Shown here piece after piece: positions 45,578 through 54,679 of a DNA stretch of 64,000 nt. Within the stretch, counting starts at the first letter, position 1; every line of letters begins with the position of its first letter. The position numbers and the translations under genes are program-made. The stretch is from the NCBI RefSeq assembly GCF_024362405.1, contig NZ_CP101454.1:1550001-1614000 (forward strand), read 5' to 3'. The DNA comes from Halorarius litoreus (GTDB lineage Archaea > Halobacteriota > Halobacteria > Halobacteriales > Haloarculaceae). Under the pieces are notes generated by a model. The model ran no database searches. It saw only the letters and a program-made list of their open reading frames with translations, and was not told the origin of the DNA.

Positions 45578-46159
45578 ATGGTCGACGCCGGACTGGTCGC
45601 GTACACTCTCGCGGCTGGCGCACTCATCCTCACGCCCGGCCCCGACACGGCGTTCGTCCTCGCGCAGTCGGTCGGTGGTGGGCGGACCGCGGGCGTCCGG
45701 GCCGCCGCTGGGGTCTCGGCGGGCGTGCTCGTCCACACCGTCGCCGCGACAGTCGGGCTCGCCGCCCTCCTCCGCACGTCGGCAGTCGCGTACGACGCGG
45801 TCACGCTCCTCGGCGCCGCCTACCTGCTGTATCTCGGCGTCGACATCCTCCGAAGCGGGGAGTTCGACCTCGACGCACCCACCGGCGGCTTTCGTCGTGG
45901 GCTCGTCACGAACGTCCTCAACCCGAAGGTCGCGCTGTTCTTCCTCGCGTTCCTCCCGCAGTTCGGTACCGGACTCGAACTGCTCCCGCTCGGCGGGCTG
46001 TACGCGGGGCTCACAGCCATCTACCTCGGTGGGCTCGCGGCGCTCTCGGGACGCGCGCGTGCGACGGTCAAACGCCCCGGTGTCAGGCGGTGGCTGCGCC
46101 GTGTCGCGGGCGGGACGACCATCGCGCTCGGCGTGCTCGCCGCTCGCGAGGCGCTTTAG
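45578..46159 (+). CDS. LysE/RhtB-family exporter
   Basis: 193-aa membrane protein with about six helices. The family N-terminal motif AAGALILTPGPDTAFVLAQSVGGGRTAG (residues 12-39; key residues T19, P20, G21, P22, D23) and the middle motif GLVTNVLNPKVALFFLAFLPQF are diagnostic. It would export amino acids or related small molecules. It lies on the opposite strand within the otherwise minus-strand SRP cluster and overlaps the lipoprotein gene end by 4 bases. Confidence 0.92.
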   Translation: MVDAGLVAYTLAAGALILTPGPDTAFVLAQSVGGGRTAGVRAAAGVSAGVLVHTVAATVGLAALLRTSAVAYDAVTLLGAAYLLYLGVDILRSGEFDLDAPTGGFRRGLVTNVLNPKVALFFLAFLPQFGTGLELLPLGGLYAGLTAIYLGGLAALSGRARATVKRPGVRRWLRRVAGGTTIALGVLAAREAL

Positions 46160-46776
46160 TCCAGCCGTTCGACGCGTACGTCGTCGATGTAGTGGGTGCT
46201 GTCCGACTCCCAGACGACGCTCACGCCGACGGCGACGAACGCCTCCGCGAGGTCGGCGGGCACCGACCACTCGAAGGCGTACTCGCGCCAGCCCTCCTGC
46301 AGGTGGAGCGACTCTCGAAGGCCGCCGTACGGCGCGTCGGCGTCGCCGGTCGTGTTCGTCTCCGGCGGCGGGAACGCCTCTTCGGTGTCGGGCCGCGTCG
46401 CGCCGAGCCGCATCACGGCGTTCCGGAGCGTGTTGAACGACTCCGACTCGCTCCAGAACCACGCCGAGACGCGAACCCGCGACGCGCCGCTCACGTCGAC
46501 CGGGTGGGTAGCCCACGCTGTCCCGTCGTCGTGGTCGCCCTCCGTGAACACCCGGAGGCTCCGGTCGCCGGTGTGCGCCTCCTCGCTGCTCGGTTCGATG
46601 GCCCACTCGAACGCGGAGAGCGGCTCCTCCGGGCCGATGTGGGCGGCCGTCTCCCAGTCGAACGTCCCCTCGAAGCTCTCGTCGAGCCCGAACTCGCCGG
46701 CGTAGCCCAGCGTACAGCCCGCGAGTGCGGTCGTTCCGACTGCCAACCCCGCTCGGAGTGCGTCGCGACGTCGCAT
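46156..46776 (-). CDS. Secreted lipoprotein with jelly-roll-like domain
   Basis: 206 aa. MRRRDALRAGLAVGTTALAGC is a Tat-type signal with lipobox (TALAGC). The rest reads as a beta-sandwich resembling carbohydrate-binding modules: ESFEGTFDWETAA, HTGDRSLRVFTEGD, VDVSGASRVRVSAWFW, WREYAFEWSVPADL and a final TTHYIDDVRVE-like SDSTHYIDDVRVERL. Residues of the type SLRV...YIDDV occur in CBM4/9-like folds. No catalytic site; ligand unknown. It lies between ftsY and srp54 and is not part of the conserved cluster elsewhere. Confidence 0.72.
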   Translation of the reverse strand: MRRRDALRAGLAVGTTALAGCTLGYAGEFGLDESFEGTFDWETAAHIGPEEPLSAFEWAIEPSSEEAHTGDRSLRVFTEGDHDDGTAWATHPVDVSGASRVRVSAWFWSESESFNTLRNAVMRLGATRPDTEEAFPPPETNTTGDADAPYGGLRESLHLQEGWREYAFEWSVPADLAEAFVAVGVSVVWESDSTHYIDDVRVERLD

Positions 46777-46820
46777 CGCTAGGGGAGTCACGCCCCGCGG
46801 ACAAAAGCGGTCGCCCGCGA

Positions 46821-47903
46821 TTAGGCTTCCAGTTCGCTCGTACCGACGAGCCGCTGGACGATGACCTCGGGGTCGAACGTCTCGAGGTGGTCGTACCCCT
46901 GGCCCGTCCCCAGGAACAGAATCGGCTTCCCGGTGACGTGCGCGATGGAGATGGCCGCCCCTCCTTGGGAATCGGCGTCGGCTTTCGTGAGGACGACGCC
47001 GTCGATCTCGGCGGCGTCGTTGAACTGCTTGGCGCGCTGGGTCGCGTCCTGTCCGGCGACGGCCTCGTCGACGAACAGCGTCAGGTCCGGCCCGACGACG
47101 CGGTCGATCTTCTCCAGCTGGGCCATCAGGTCGTTCGAGGTGTGGAGCCGTCCGGCCGTGTCGCCGAGCACCACGTCGGCGTCGTTCGCCTCGGCGTACT
47201 CGACGGCGTCGTAGATAACCGCGGCGGGGTCACCGCCCTGTTCGTGGGTGATGAGCTTCTTGCCGAGCGCCTCGGCGTGCTCGCGGAGCTGCTCGTTCGC
47301 CCCGGCACGGTACGTGTCGCCGTTCGCCAGCACCACGTCGTAGCCGCGGTCCTCGAGGTACTTCGAGAGCTTCGCGATGGTCGTGGTCTTGCCGACCCCG
47401 TTGACGCCCGTGAAGATGATGGTGACGGGTTTCTCGGCGGCGGCGATGCGCTCGTCGAAGTCGAACTGGCCGACCCCGATGACCTCCTTCAGCGCCTCGC
47501 CGATGGCCTCCTCGACGACGATCTCGCCGGTCTTCACCTGCGCGCGGGTCTGCCCGACGAGCTCCTCGCGCAGCTTCTCGACGATGGACTGTGCGACGCT
47601 CATCTCGACGTCCCCCTGCAGGAGCGCGAGTTCGAGCTGTTCGAGCGGCCCCTCCAGCTCCTCCTCGGTGATCTTCGTCTTCCCGGTGGCGAACATCTTC
47701 GCCCGCTCGGTGAAGCTGGTGTCGTCGCCCGACTTCGACTCGGAGTCGGCGTCCGGCTCCGAGTCGGGCCCGGCCGGCTGCTCGGCCGTGTCGGTCTCCT
47801 TGGCTTCCGACGCCGCTGCTGCCGCCGCCTCGTCGGCCTCCTCGGCGCTCTCCTCGACGTCGGACTTGAACCGCCCCAGCTTGTCCTTCAGGGAGTCGAA
47901 CAT
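46821..47903 (-). CDS. ftsY: Signal recognition particle receptor FtsY
   Basis: 360-aa SRP-GTPase receptor at the membrane. An acidic N-terminal A region (~20-65, rich in Glu/Ala/Asp) precedes the N domain and the G domain: FTGVNGVGKTTTIAKLS, DTYRAGANEQL, GDTAGRLH (DTAGR), LTKADADSQGGAA, LFLGTGQGYDHLETFDP. A translation partner of SRP54. The gene lies six bases downstream of the prefoldin alpha gene and is evidently cotranscribed with it. Confidence 0.97.
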   Translation of the reverse strand: MFDSLKDKLGRFKSDVEESAEEADEAAAAAASEAKETDTAEQPAGPDSEPDADSESKSGDDTSFTERAKMFATGKTKITEEELEGPLEQLELALLQGDVEMSVAQSIVEKLREELVGQTRAQVKTGEIVVEEAIGEALKEVIGVGQFDFDERIAAAEKPVTIIFTGVNGVGKTTTIAKLSKYLEDRGYDVVLANGDTYRAGANEQLREHAEALGKKLITHEQGGDPAAVIYDAVEYAEANDADVVLGDTAGRLHTSNDLMAQLEKIDRVVGPDLTLFVDEAVAGQDATQRAKQFNDAAEIDGVVLTKADADSQGGAAISIAHVTGKPILFLGTGQGYDHLETFDPEVIVQRLVGTSELEA

Positions 47904-47908
47904 CTACC

Positions 47909-48367
47909 TCACTCGTCGCCGCCGTCGTCCTGCTGCTGTCCCATCTGCTGCTGCATCATCTGCATCTGCTGCTGCTGCATCTGCTGGGCCTGCTGTTCGA
48001 GCTGGGCGCTCTCCTCTTCGACCTCGCTGATCTCCTCCTGCACCTCGGAGATGCGGTCGTCGAGCGTCTCCTTCTTCGTCTCGAGCGTAGAGACGGCGTC
48101 CTCCTGTTCGTGTTCCGCGGCGTAGCCGCCGCCGAGCGAGACGACGACCTCGTCGATGTCCTGCACCTCGGCGCGGACGTACGCGCCGCCGCCGAGCGGC
48201 ACCTGCACCATCGAACCGCTCTCGAGCACTTCGAGCGCCTCGATGGCCTCGTCGATCTCGGACTTCTCCTCGCGCATGTCCTCGACTTCGCCTTCGAGCG
48301 CTTCCTTCTCCTGGTCGAGCGCCTGCAACTGCTGCTGCAGCTCCTGCATCTGCGGTGGCTGTCCCAT
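47909..48367 (-). CDS. pfdA: Prefoldin alpha subunit
   Basis: 152 aa. Two coiled-coil arms: ~5-50 (QALDQEKEALEGEVEDMREEKSEI) and ~90-140 (LETKKETLDDRISEVQEEISEVEEESAQLEQQ; key heptad residues L90, L97, I101, V104, I108, V111), joined by a beta hairpin segment MVQVPLGGGAYVRAEVQD and VVVSLGGGYAAE. The Gln/Met-rich C terminus is notable. It captures unfolded proteins as an alpha2-beta4 hexamer. It shares one base with the L18a stop region and is in the L18a-pfdA-ftsY operon typical of archaea. Confidence 0.96.
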   Translation of the reverse strand: MGQPPQMQELQQQLQALDQEKEALEGEVEDMREEKSEIDEAIEALEVLESGSMVQVPLGGGAYVRAEVQDIDEVVVSLGGGYAAEHEQEDAVSTLETKKETLDDRISEVQEEISEVEEESAQLEQQAQQMQQQQMQMMQQQMGQQQDDGGDE

Positions 48368-48540
48368 CAGGCCGTCACCCCGAACACTTCGACCTGGGTG
48401 CGCCTGAGACCGTGCTGGGAGCCGAACAGCGCGTAGGTGTGCTCCAGCGCCACGCTCTGGTTGACTGCCTCGACACTCTTCTCGAACTCCTGCCAGCCGT
48501 CGCGGGCCTGGAAGCGCCCGCTCACCGTAAACTCACTCAT
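48367..48540 (-). CDS. rpl18a: 50S ribosomal protein L18a (LX)
   Basis: 57 aa, the archaeal LX/L18Ae protein: MSEFTVSGRFQARDGWQEFEK then HTYALFGSQHGLRRTQVEV. Length and motifs are exactly those of haloarchaeal L18a. It is first in an operon with pfdA and ftsY. The start at 48540 is fixed by homology; a longer frame exists but adds unlike sequence. Confidence 0.93.
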   Translation of the reverse strand: MSEFTVSGRFQARDGWQEFEKSVEAVNQSVALEHTYALFGSQHGLRRTQVEVFGVTA

Positions 48541-48753
48541 ACCCGGACACCGGCGCCCGAGCGGGAAGAATCCTTCCATCCCACTTTCTGCACGTCCCGC
48601 GCTTTGCTCATCGGCTCACTCCGTTTGTCGTTCGTCTTCGAGGCTCTCCCGGTGGTCGAGCCTCGTCCCGCTCGGTCAGGCAACACTTCGAGACTGTCGA
48701 ACCGGTCTCGGCTCTCGCCGAACCGGAAACGCAGTCGTCAGCGGGGGGCTGTG

Positions 48754-49158
48754 TTACTCGGGGCCCTGGTTGCTGCTGTCCTCGTTTTTGTCTGGCGGGT
48801 CGTCGCTGGAGCCGTGTGGGTCGAACTTGCAGTGGCCGACGCGCTCGCCTGGCTTCTCCTCGTCCTCGTCTTTGTCGTGGGCTTCGTAGCCGTTCTCGGG
48901 GTCGTCCTTGCGGTGGCCCTTGGGGATGGCTTCGGGCCACGTCTCTTCGTCTTCGTCCCACTCGTACCGCTTGTCGTTCGCGTTCTCGCCGGGTTGCGGG
49001 GCGTTGTCGCCACCGAACTTCTCGATGAACTTCGGGTCGGTGTCGAACTTGTTGCAGCCCTCCGGTTCGTGGTCTTTACAGCCGGCGGCAGCGGTGCCAG
49101 TCGCGAGTAGCGTGCTGGTCGCCGCCGCCAGGATGAACGACCGTCTGGTTCGTGGCAT
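48754..49158 (-). CDS. Secreted acidic protein, Tat-like signal
   Basis: 134 aa. MPRTRRSFILAAATSTLLATG is a twin-Arg-like signal peptide. The mature part is extremely polar and acidic, with three Cys (GCKDHEPEGCNKFD and GHCKFDPHG) and several Trp/Tyr (RYEWDEDEETWPEAIPKGHRKDD). It ends in DDPPDKNEDSSNQGPE. No family recognised. It lies between eIF6 and L18a, where most archaea have no gene. Confidence 0.68.
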   Translation of the reverse strand: MPRTRRSFILAAATSTLLATGTAAAGCKDHEPEGCNKFDTDPKFIEKFGGDNAPQPGENANDKRYEWDEDEETWPEAIPKGHRKDDPENGYEAHDKDEDEEKPGERVGHCKFDPHGSSDDPPDKNEDSSNQGPE

Positions 49159-49299
49159 GGGAAGCACCCGAGAGAGTACTCACCGTCTGATGGGATTGTA
49201 ATGATAGTCGTATCGTCGGCTACGGACAGTCCGTGACGGGTAAGGAAAGCTTAGGTGGAACTTCCGGTCGCGAACTGGCCCGGTACTGGGCAGGTGTCG

Positions 49300-49965
49300 T
49301 CAGTCGATGTAGCCGAGCGCATCCTCGATGCGCCCGAGCTCGGGGCCCGTCGTCTCCTGGCCACAGACGTAGCCGTAGGCGTTCGCCACCAGCCCCGACC
49401 CCACCAGCGGACCGCCGTAGTTGATGGTGCCGATGTCGGCGAACACGTCGAGGTGGTCTTCGAGGAAGTCGAGCTCCTCGTCGGTCGACTTCGGATGACA
49501 GAGCACCCCCTCGTTGGTAGCGACGGCCGCCGTCCCGACCGTCCGCACCCCCGCGAGGTCGCCGCGCTCGACCGGCACCTGCAGGGCGTTCTCGACGGCC
49601 TGGAGCGCCTCACGCGAGAGGTCCGGGTGGACGTACGCGCCGTAGTCGTTCGCGAGGACGACGTTGCCGGCGGCGTTGATGCGGCCCGGCAGCTCGTGGA
49701 CCGGGAGGTCGGTGGCCTCGGCGATGCGCTCGCGTTCGAGGTCGCTGATGCGCGAGGAGACCAGCAGGCCGTTCTCGTTGCCGGTCGCGAGCGCGCCCAC
49801 GGTGCCGGAGCCGGCGACCGTGGTGGGGCAGGCGGCGACCTCCAGCTCGTCGGCGAACTCCTCGCGGAGGTCGTCGTCGATGTCGGGTCGCACGAGCAGC
49901 ACGTCGTCGGTGGCGCGGGCGAACACGCCGACGTACGACGAGCCGGAGAGTGCCGCGCGGAGCAC
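49300..49965 (-). CDS. eif6: Translation initiation factor IF-6
   Basis: 221-aa anti-association factor that binds the 60S/50S subunit. The pentein fold repeats are visible: [92 protein letters not shown]. Length is standard. It follows the L31e gene by one base, so L39e-L31e-eIF6 form one operon. Confidence 0.96.
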   Translation of the reverse strand: MLRAALSGSSYVGVFARATDDVLLVRPDIDDDLREEFADELEVAACPTTVAGSGTVGALATGNENGLLVSSRISDLERERIAEATDLPVHELPGRINAAGNVVLANDYGAYVHPDLSREALQAVENALQVPVERGDLAGVRTVGTAAVATNEGVLCHPKSTDEELDFLEDHLDVFADIGTINYGGPLVGSGLVANAYGYVCGQETTGPELGRIEDALGYID

Positions 49966-49966
49966 G

Positions 49967-50242
49967 TTACGCCGTCTCTGCTTCGACGACGGTCTCGCCG
50001 TCCTCGTCGAACCGGGCCGCGCGGACGCGGAGCTTCGACGGCGGCTTCTTCCGACCGCGCTTCCAGACCGCCTCGTTGATCGAGGGGTCGAGGCGCACGT
50101 CGGCCTCGTCGACGGTGAAGTGCTGTGCGAGGTGCGAGCGAATGAGGCTCATCGCCTTGTCGGCGCGCTCGTGCTTGGCCTCCTGCTTGACGTCACGCAG
50201 GGGGACCGTCACGACGCGCTCCTCGAAATCGTTAGCGCTCAT
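49967..50242 (-). CDS. rpl31e: 50S ribosomal protein L31e
   Basis: 91 aa: [25 protein letters not shown], then [34 protein letters not shown] and [13 protein letters not shown]. Classic L31e. Overlaps the stop of the L39e gene by 4 bases (ATGA). Confidence 0.97.
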   Translation of the reverse strand: MSANDFEERVVTVPLRDVKQEAKHERADKAMSLIRSHLAQHFTVDEADVRLDPSINEAVWKRGRKKPPSKLRVRAARFDEDGETVVEAETA

Positions 50243-50391
50243 TCGTCCGTGTCACTCCGCCGCCAGTTGCGGCGCTTGGGGTTTCGCATCGTGTCGCGGT
50301 CCGTCTTCATGATGACCCACGCCGGGACACGGCTGTTCTGCCGCTCCAGCTTGGCGAGGCGCTTCTTCTTCGCCTTCGACTTCTTGCCCAT
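50239..50391 (-). CDS. rpl39e: 50S ribosomal protein L39e
   Basis: 50-aa very basic protein: [20 protein letters not shown], then [26 protein letters not shown]. It lines the exit tunnel of the large subunit. First gene of the L39e-L31e-eIF6 operon. Confidence 0.97.
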   Translation of the reverse strand: MGKKSKAKKKRLAKLERQNSRVPAWVIMKTDRDTMRNPKRRNWRRSDTDE

Positions 50392-50461
50392 AGTAGCCGC
50401 GTGTTCTACCGCCGCGCATAAATCCCTGTCCTTTCCGTCCGCACGAGTACCGTCGCTCGAA

Positions 50462-51262
50462 TCACACGACGGCGAGCAGCCCGACCATCGCGACGCCTCC
50501 CGCGAGGAAGCCGCCAACGAGTTCGCCGTAGCCGTGGCCGTCGAGTGGCTGGCCCAGTTCCAGCGCCTCCGGGATGAACTCGCTCGCCACGAGATAGATC
50601 ATCGCGCCGGCGGCGAACCCGAACCCTGCGGGCAACAGCGGGCGAGCGAACTGGACGAACGCGAACGCCAGCACCGCGCCGATGGGCTGCGGGAGGGAGG
50701 AGAACACCGACCAGCCGACCATCTTCCACTCCGAGACGCCCATCGAGCGCAGCGGGATGGAGATGGCGACGCCCTCCGGGATGTTGTGGATGGAGATGGC
50801 GACGGTCATCGCGATGGCGAGCGCCGGTACCGTGAACCCGAACAGTGGAATGCCGGTCCCGAGGTTCAACTCCGCGAAGGAGACGCCGATGGCGATGCCT
50901 TCCGGGAACGAGTGGACCGTCAGCACCCCGAGAATCAACACGAGCTTCCGGAAGTCGGCTTCCTCGTACTGCTGGGGGTCGATGTCGGCGTCGACGAGAT
51001 AGTTGTGGGCGAGCACGACCAGCAGCACGCCGGCGAGCAGCCCCACTGCGACGGCTACCCACGAACCCGCAGCGAGTCCCTCGGGCACGAGTCCGAGCAC
51101 CGATGCGACGACCATGATGCCCGAGGCGACCCCCCACAGCGCGACGTTGAGCCGGTCGCTCACGTCCTCGACGACGAAGAACGGGAACGCACCGAGACCG
51201 GTCGCCAGCGCGGTGATGAGCCCCGCGACGAACACCAGCGTGTACGCACCCCAGTCGACCAT
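50462..51262 (-). CDS. ZIP-family metal transporter
   Basis: 266 aa, about eight hydrophobic helices. Metal-binding helices contain [14 protein letters not shown] and [15 protein letters not shown], the paired His-x-x-x-Glu sites of the GufA/ZIP type, plus [13 protein letters not shown]. It would take up zinc or other divalent metals into the cell. It is located beyond the ribosomal cluster on the same strand with a 70-base gap. Confidence 0.92.
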   Translation of the reverse strand: MVDWGAYTLVFVAGLITALATGLGAFPFFVVEDVSDRLNVALWGVASGIMVVASVLGLVPEGLAAGSWVAVAVGLLAGVLLVVLAHNYLVDADIDPQQYEEADFRKLVLILGVLTVHSFPEGIAIGVSFAELNLGTGIPLFGFTVPALAIAMTVAISIHNIPEGVAISIPLRSMGVSEWKMVGWSVFSSLPQPIGAVLAFAFVQFARPLLPAGFGFAAGAMIYLVASEFIPEALELGQPLDGHGYGELVGGFLAGGVAMVGLLAVV

Positions 51263-51336
51263 ACCGGCCCTACCTGCTCCGCGAGGTAATACCTATCGGA
51301 TTGCAGATATCTTTAGGCCGCCCGAAACGCGCCCGG

Positions 51337-51885
51337 CTACAGCGGGAACCGCTCGACTGTCTCGTACTGGGGCCCGTCGCTCGTGAGCGTGCTCTCGGTC
51401 AGTCGGAGGTCCGTCACGGCCAGCGAGCCGACATCGGGGTCGCGCTCCGTGACGGTTTCGACCACCGCGTCCTTGCTCCGGGCGTCGGTCATCCGCGCGA
51501 GCGTGACGTGGGGGGTGAACTCGTGCGTTTCAGGCTCGAACCCCAGTGCCGTCGTTCGACTCTCGACGGCTTCGTGAAGCCGAGCCACCGCCTCGCCTCC
51601 CTCGCGAACGCCGAGCCAGACCACCGAGACGTAATCGAGCGAGGGGAACACGCCGTACCCCCCGAACTGGAGGTCGAACGGCCCCACGTCGGCGTCGGCG
51701 ACCGCCCCCGAGAGCGCGTCACGGAGGTCGTCGAGCTCCGACTCGTCGACGTCGCCGAGGAACTTCACCGTGATGTGGGCCTGTTCGGGGTCGACGGGGT
51801 TCAGCCCGGGGCGGCGAAACGGTTCCTGGACGTCGGCGACCGCGTCGGCGAGCCCATCGAGGTCGATGGAGACGAACACACGCAT
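51337..51885 (-). CDS. thpR: RNA 2',3'-cyclic phosphodiesterase ThpR
   Basis: 182-aa member of the 2H phosphoesterase superfamily. The two catalytic HxT motifs are HITVKFLGDV near residue 38 and HVTLARM near residue 125. Acts on 2',3'-cyclic phosphate ends of RNA, first described with tRNA half-molecule ligation. A start at MRVFVSIDL (51885) matches family proteins. Confidence 0.92.
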   Translation of the reverse strand: MRVFVSIDLDGLADAVADVQEPFRRPGLNPVDPEQAHITVKFLGDVDESELDDLRDALSGAVADADVGPFDLQFGGYGVFPSLDYVSVVWLGVREGGEAVARLHEAVESRTTALGFEPETHEFTPHVTLARMTDARSKDAVVETVTERDPDVGSLAVTDLRLTESTLTSDGPQYETVERFPL

Positions 51886-52005
51886 GGGGTTCGGTTCGCT
51901 GCCCAGTAGCATGGCTTTCGGGGGTCGCAGCGCTGGCGAGATTCGGGTGAGAGGTGGGACACAGTTCGCACAAGAGACATATCCCCCCGTGACGCTCTAG
52001 CGCAC

Positions 52006-52146
52006 ATGGCCCTCGAGAACGATCCGGTCCGGGACCCGTCGGCGGTTGTGCGCGACGTGCAACTCGGCGACGGTGAGCTTATCGTCTACGACGCGGCCGT
52101 CGAGACGGCGTGGATTCAGGGTCGCGCCGTGACGGTCGAGCGGTAG
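52006..52146 (+). CDS. 46-aa small protein, DUF7331-like
   Basis: ATG 52006, reading MALENDPVRDPSAVVRDVQL then GELIVYDAAVETAWIQGRAV. The core ELIVYDAAVETAWIQ resembles the short haloarchaeal proteins annotated DUF7331 (a small acidic protein with VVYD...AWI). The assignment is from memory. A one-domain beta/alpha protein of unknown function. Confidence 0.55.
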   Translation: MALENDPVRDPSAVVRDVQLGDGELIVYDAAVETAWIQGRAVTVER

Positions 52147-52233
52147 CACCGCGCCAGTCGGCTTCTTTTCACGTCGCCGTGGCGGTGCTCCGGAGCCCGT
52201 AGCCCTTAACCGTCCAAGCGGCTAACTCCGGGT

Positions 52234-52968
52234 ATGACCGACGAACGGGACGACCACCGGTTCTCCGAGGGGCAGGGGTTCGGCGACCCCTACGAGGGGT
52301 TCGACCTCGATCCGCCGGAGCTCGACGTCGACCCCGGCATGGTCGACCCCGTCGACTCCCGCGTGGTCGCCGACACGCTCGACGAGCGACAGATCGCGAA
52401 GTCAGAGGTGGACGCCGAGGAGCTCCTCGACGTGGGCCTCAACTACATGCGAATCAACCGCTACGAGCAGGCCGTCGACGCGTTCCAGCGTGTCGCCCGC
52501 TTCACCGACGACGAACTCCTCGAACAGGAGGCGTGGGTGAACAAGGGAGCCGCCCACGCCGAACTGGACGAGTTCCAGGAGGCCATCGAGGCCTATCGAG
52601 AAGCGCTGCACCTCGACGACGAGAGCGAGCACGCCGCCAGCGCACACACGAACCTCGCGTACGCGCTGTGGGAGAACGGCCAGAGCGAGCAGGCGCTCGA
52701 ACACGCCGAGCGCGCGGTCGAGGTCGACCCGCGCTTCCCGCAGGCGTGGTACAACCGCGGCTTCTTCCTCCTCGAGCGCGGGCTCGCCGAGGACGCGGTC
52801 AACGCCTTCGACAACGCCGTCCGGCTGGGCTTCCGCTCGCCCGAACTGCTAGAGGAGAAGGCCATCGCTCACGAGGAACTCGGCGAGGACGAGCGGGCCG
52901 AGGAACTGGCGAACGAAGCCGAGGAGCTGCGCGAGCGGGCTGAACAGTCGCTCATCGACGGGGAATGA
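52234..52968 (+). CDS. Tetratricopeptide repeat protein
   Basis: 244 aa. The N-terminal ~60 residues are disordered and acidic (DERDDHRFSEGQGFGDPYEG). From ~65 on, about four TPR units: LLDVGLNYMRINRYEQAVDAFQRVARF, AWVNKGAAHAELDEFQEAIEAYREALHLD, AHTNLAYALWENGQSEQALEHAERAVEVDPRFPQAWYNRGFFLLERG. A cytoplasmic protein-interaction scaffold. It overlaps the DUF424 gene by 4 bases; the pair may act together. Confidence 0.92.
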   Translation: MTDERDDHRFSEGQGFGDPYEGFDLDPPELDVDPGMVDPVDSRVVADTLDERQIAKSEVDAEELLDVGLNYMRINRYEQAVDAFQRVARFTDDELLEQEAWVNKGAAHAELDEFQEAIEAYREALHLDDESEHAASAHTNLAYALWENGQSEQALEHAERAVEVDPRFPQAWYNRGFFLLERGLAEDAVNAFDNAVRLGFRSPELLEEKAIAHEELGEDERAEELANEAEELRERAEQSLIDGE

Positions 52969-53258
52969 TGCTACTCACGGAACGCGAGACACCCGAGGGT
53001 CGCCTGGTGTCGGTCGCGGACGCCGACACGCTCGGCGAGACCTACGGCAACGGGAAGGTGTCGCTCACCGTCGACCGGGAGTTCTACGAGGGCGAGGAGG
53101 CCTCCGCGGAGGAGGTGACCGCCGCGCTCGCCCGGTGTAGCGTCGCCAACCTCGTCGGCGAGGAATCGGTGGGCGTGGCCGTCGACGCCGGTTTCGTCGA
53201 CGAGGCGAACGTCCTCGACCTCGACGGGACGCGTCACGCACAGTACCTTCGGCTGTAG
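52965..53258 (+). CDS. DUF424 domain protein
   Basis: 97 aa. MLLTERETPEGRLVSVADADTLGETY then KVSLTVDREFYEGEEA and ARCSVANLVGEESVGVAVDAGFVDEANVLDLDG match archaeal DUF424, a small domain of unknown function linked to translation or RNA-binding genes in other archaea. Cotranscribed with the TPR protein. Confidence 0.85.
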   Translation: MMLLTERETPEGRLVSVADADTLGETYGNGKVSLTVDREFYEGEEASAEEVTAALARCSVANLVGEESVGVAVDAGFVDEANVLDLDGTRHAQYLRL

Positions 53259-53442
53259 CTGATAGCGGGCGTGTTCTCCCGCGTTCGTGTTCCTCGCCCA
53301 GCCACAGGGACCGCCATAGATTCAAATACCGAAACGCGGCCACTCCCTCCGTGACGTAGCTGTCGACGCGGACGGCCTGCGCCGTTGTGTGGCCCATCGT
53401 TCGCGTTCACGCCCACGGGCCGCCTGCTCGCCACGTGAACTA

Positions 53443-53492
53443 CCCCACCCTACTCGCTCACGGCTGACGCCGTTCGCTCCTTGAGGGTGGGG
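53443..53492 (-). ncRNA. Putative TnpB omega RNA scaffold / right-end hairpin
   Basis: CCCCACCCT (53443-53451) and AGGGTGGGG (53484-53492) are perfect inverted arms around the last codons of tnpB. In haloarchaeal tnpB elements the right end with this AGGGTGGGG stem and an internal ACGGCG...CGCCGT stem is the scaffold of the guide RNA transcribed through tnpB's 3' end. RNA status is inferred from family knowledge. Confidence 0.6.
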
Positions 53493-54679
53493 CTTCCTGT
53501 TTCCACGACGCGCTTTGCAGATACCGGGGTATCCACAGGGAGCGCAGTCTCCACAGGCGTTGATTCGGAGTGAACCACTCCTACTTCTTCGAGACCACGA
53601 GAAAGAATATTCCACGCCGCGTTCGCGTCCCTATCCGCCTTGAACCCACACGAGGGACAGGAGTGTTCCCGCATCCATAGCGGCTTGTCTGTTTTGACAC
53701 CACAGGCCGCACATTCCTTCGTCGTGCCTTTCGGGTCAACAGCGACGAAGTGCGTTCCCTCACGCTCACACTTGTATTCGAGCATCCGCAGGAACGTCCC
53801 CCATGCCGCACCTGCACGGTTCCGCGAGTTGCCCGGAAGTTTGACCAACCCCTTCGTGTCCAAGTCCTCGACCGCCACCAAATCGTACTCAGCCGCGTAA
53901 TAGTTCGACAACTTGTGAAGGAAGTCTCGTCGCTTCCGCTTCAGGTCGGCGTGGCGTTGGGCGACCGTCTTACGTTGTGCTTCCCAATTCGCAGAGCCGT
54001 GTTCCTTCCGCGAGAGGTCGCGTTGAGCGCGTTCCAACCGCTCGCGCTCGTCGCTGAAGTCGGGACTCTCGATGGCGTACCCACCGGTGTCGTGTGCGTA
54101 CTTGAGAATCCCCACGTCGATGCCGACGACCTTCTCTGGGTTCTCTGGTTTCTCGGGAGTGGCTTCATCCAAGTCGATGCCGAACGTGGCGTACCACTCG
54201 CCCGTTGGTTCTCGTTTGACTGTGACCTGTTTGATGGTCGCATTCTCGGGAATGTCTCGGTGGAGGCAAATCGGAATCTCACCAATTTTGCTCAACCACA
54301 GGACAGGCCGACCACTCGTATTCTTGAGTTTGAAGCCAGACTGGTTGTAGGTGAGCGACTGATACTCTCGGGGGGGTTTCCACTTGAGCATCCCGACAGC
54401 ACGTCCATTCTCCTTCTGTGCTTTGAGCGTGGAGAGATTGTCGTAGACGCGCTTGACGACCATCTGCAACACTTTCGAGTGAACATCGTTCAGGTCATCC
54501 CACCACGATTTGAGGTCGGGGAGTCGTCCCTGAACCTCGTAGCGGGCGGGAATATCGTCTGCCTCGTTGAGTAGGTAGAGGACGTGGTTGTATAGTTGTC
54601 TACAAGTATCGACGTGGTTCAGAAGCGTCTCTGTGAGGGCTTCTGACGGGTCGAGGCGATACTTGTAGTTGTACTGCAT
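53450..54679 (-). CDS. tnpB: RNA-guided endonuclease TnpB
   Basis: 409 aa. RuvC catalytic residues: Asp188 (VVGIDVGIL), Glu271 (LVAVEDLD) and Asp349/351 (KADRDANAAWN); the zinc ribbon CAACG...CPSCG has Cys323, 326, 341 and 344. The N-terminal OrfB_IS605 helix-turn-helix segment lies at ~1-150, with LLNHVDTCRQLYNHVL typical. All catalytic positions are present, so it may be active. TnpB nucleases cut DNA next to a short TAM with an omega RNA guide. The upstream RHH gene abuts it: its TAG directly precedes the tnpB ATG. Confidence 0.95.
   Translation of the reverse strand: MQYNYKYRLDPSEALTETLLNHVDTCRQLYNHVLYLLNEADDIPARYEVQGRLPDLKSWWDDLNDVHSKVLQMVVKRVYDNLSTLKAQKENGRAVGMLKWKPPREYQSLTYNQSGFKLKNTSGRPVLWLSKIGEIPICLHRDIPENATIKQVTVKREPTGEWYATFGIDLDEATPEKPENPEKVVGIDVGILKYAHDTGGYAIESPDFSDERERLERAQRDLSRKEHGSANWEAQRKTVAQRHADLKRKRRDFLHKLSNYYAAEYDLVAVEDLDTKGLVKLPGNSRNRAGAAWGTFLRMLEYKCEREGTHFVAVDPKGTTKECAACGVKTDKPLWMREHSCPSCGFKADRDANAAWNILSRGLEEVGVVHSESTPVETALPVDTPVSAKRVVETGSPTLKERTASAVSE

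Noticed and set aside
48841..49110. Membrane-protein-like plus-strand frame opposite the secreted acidic protein
   Set aside because: Hydrophobic Val/Leu runs arise from antisense reading of Asp/Glu codons; the minus-strand frame has signal peptide and acidic bias.
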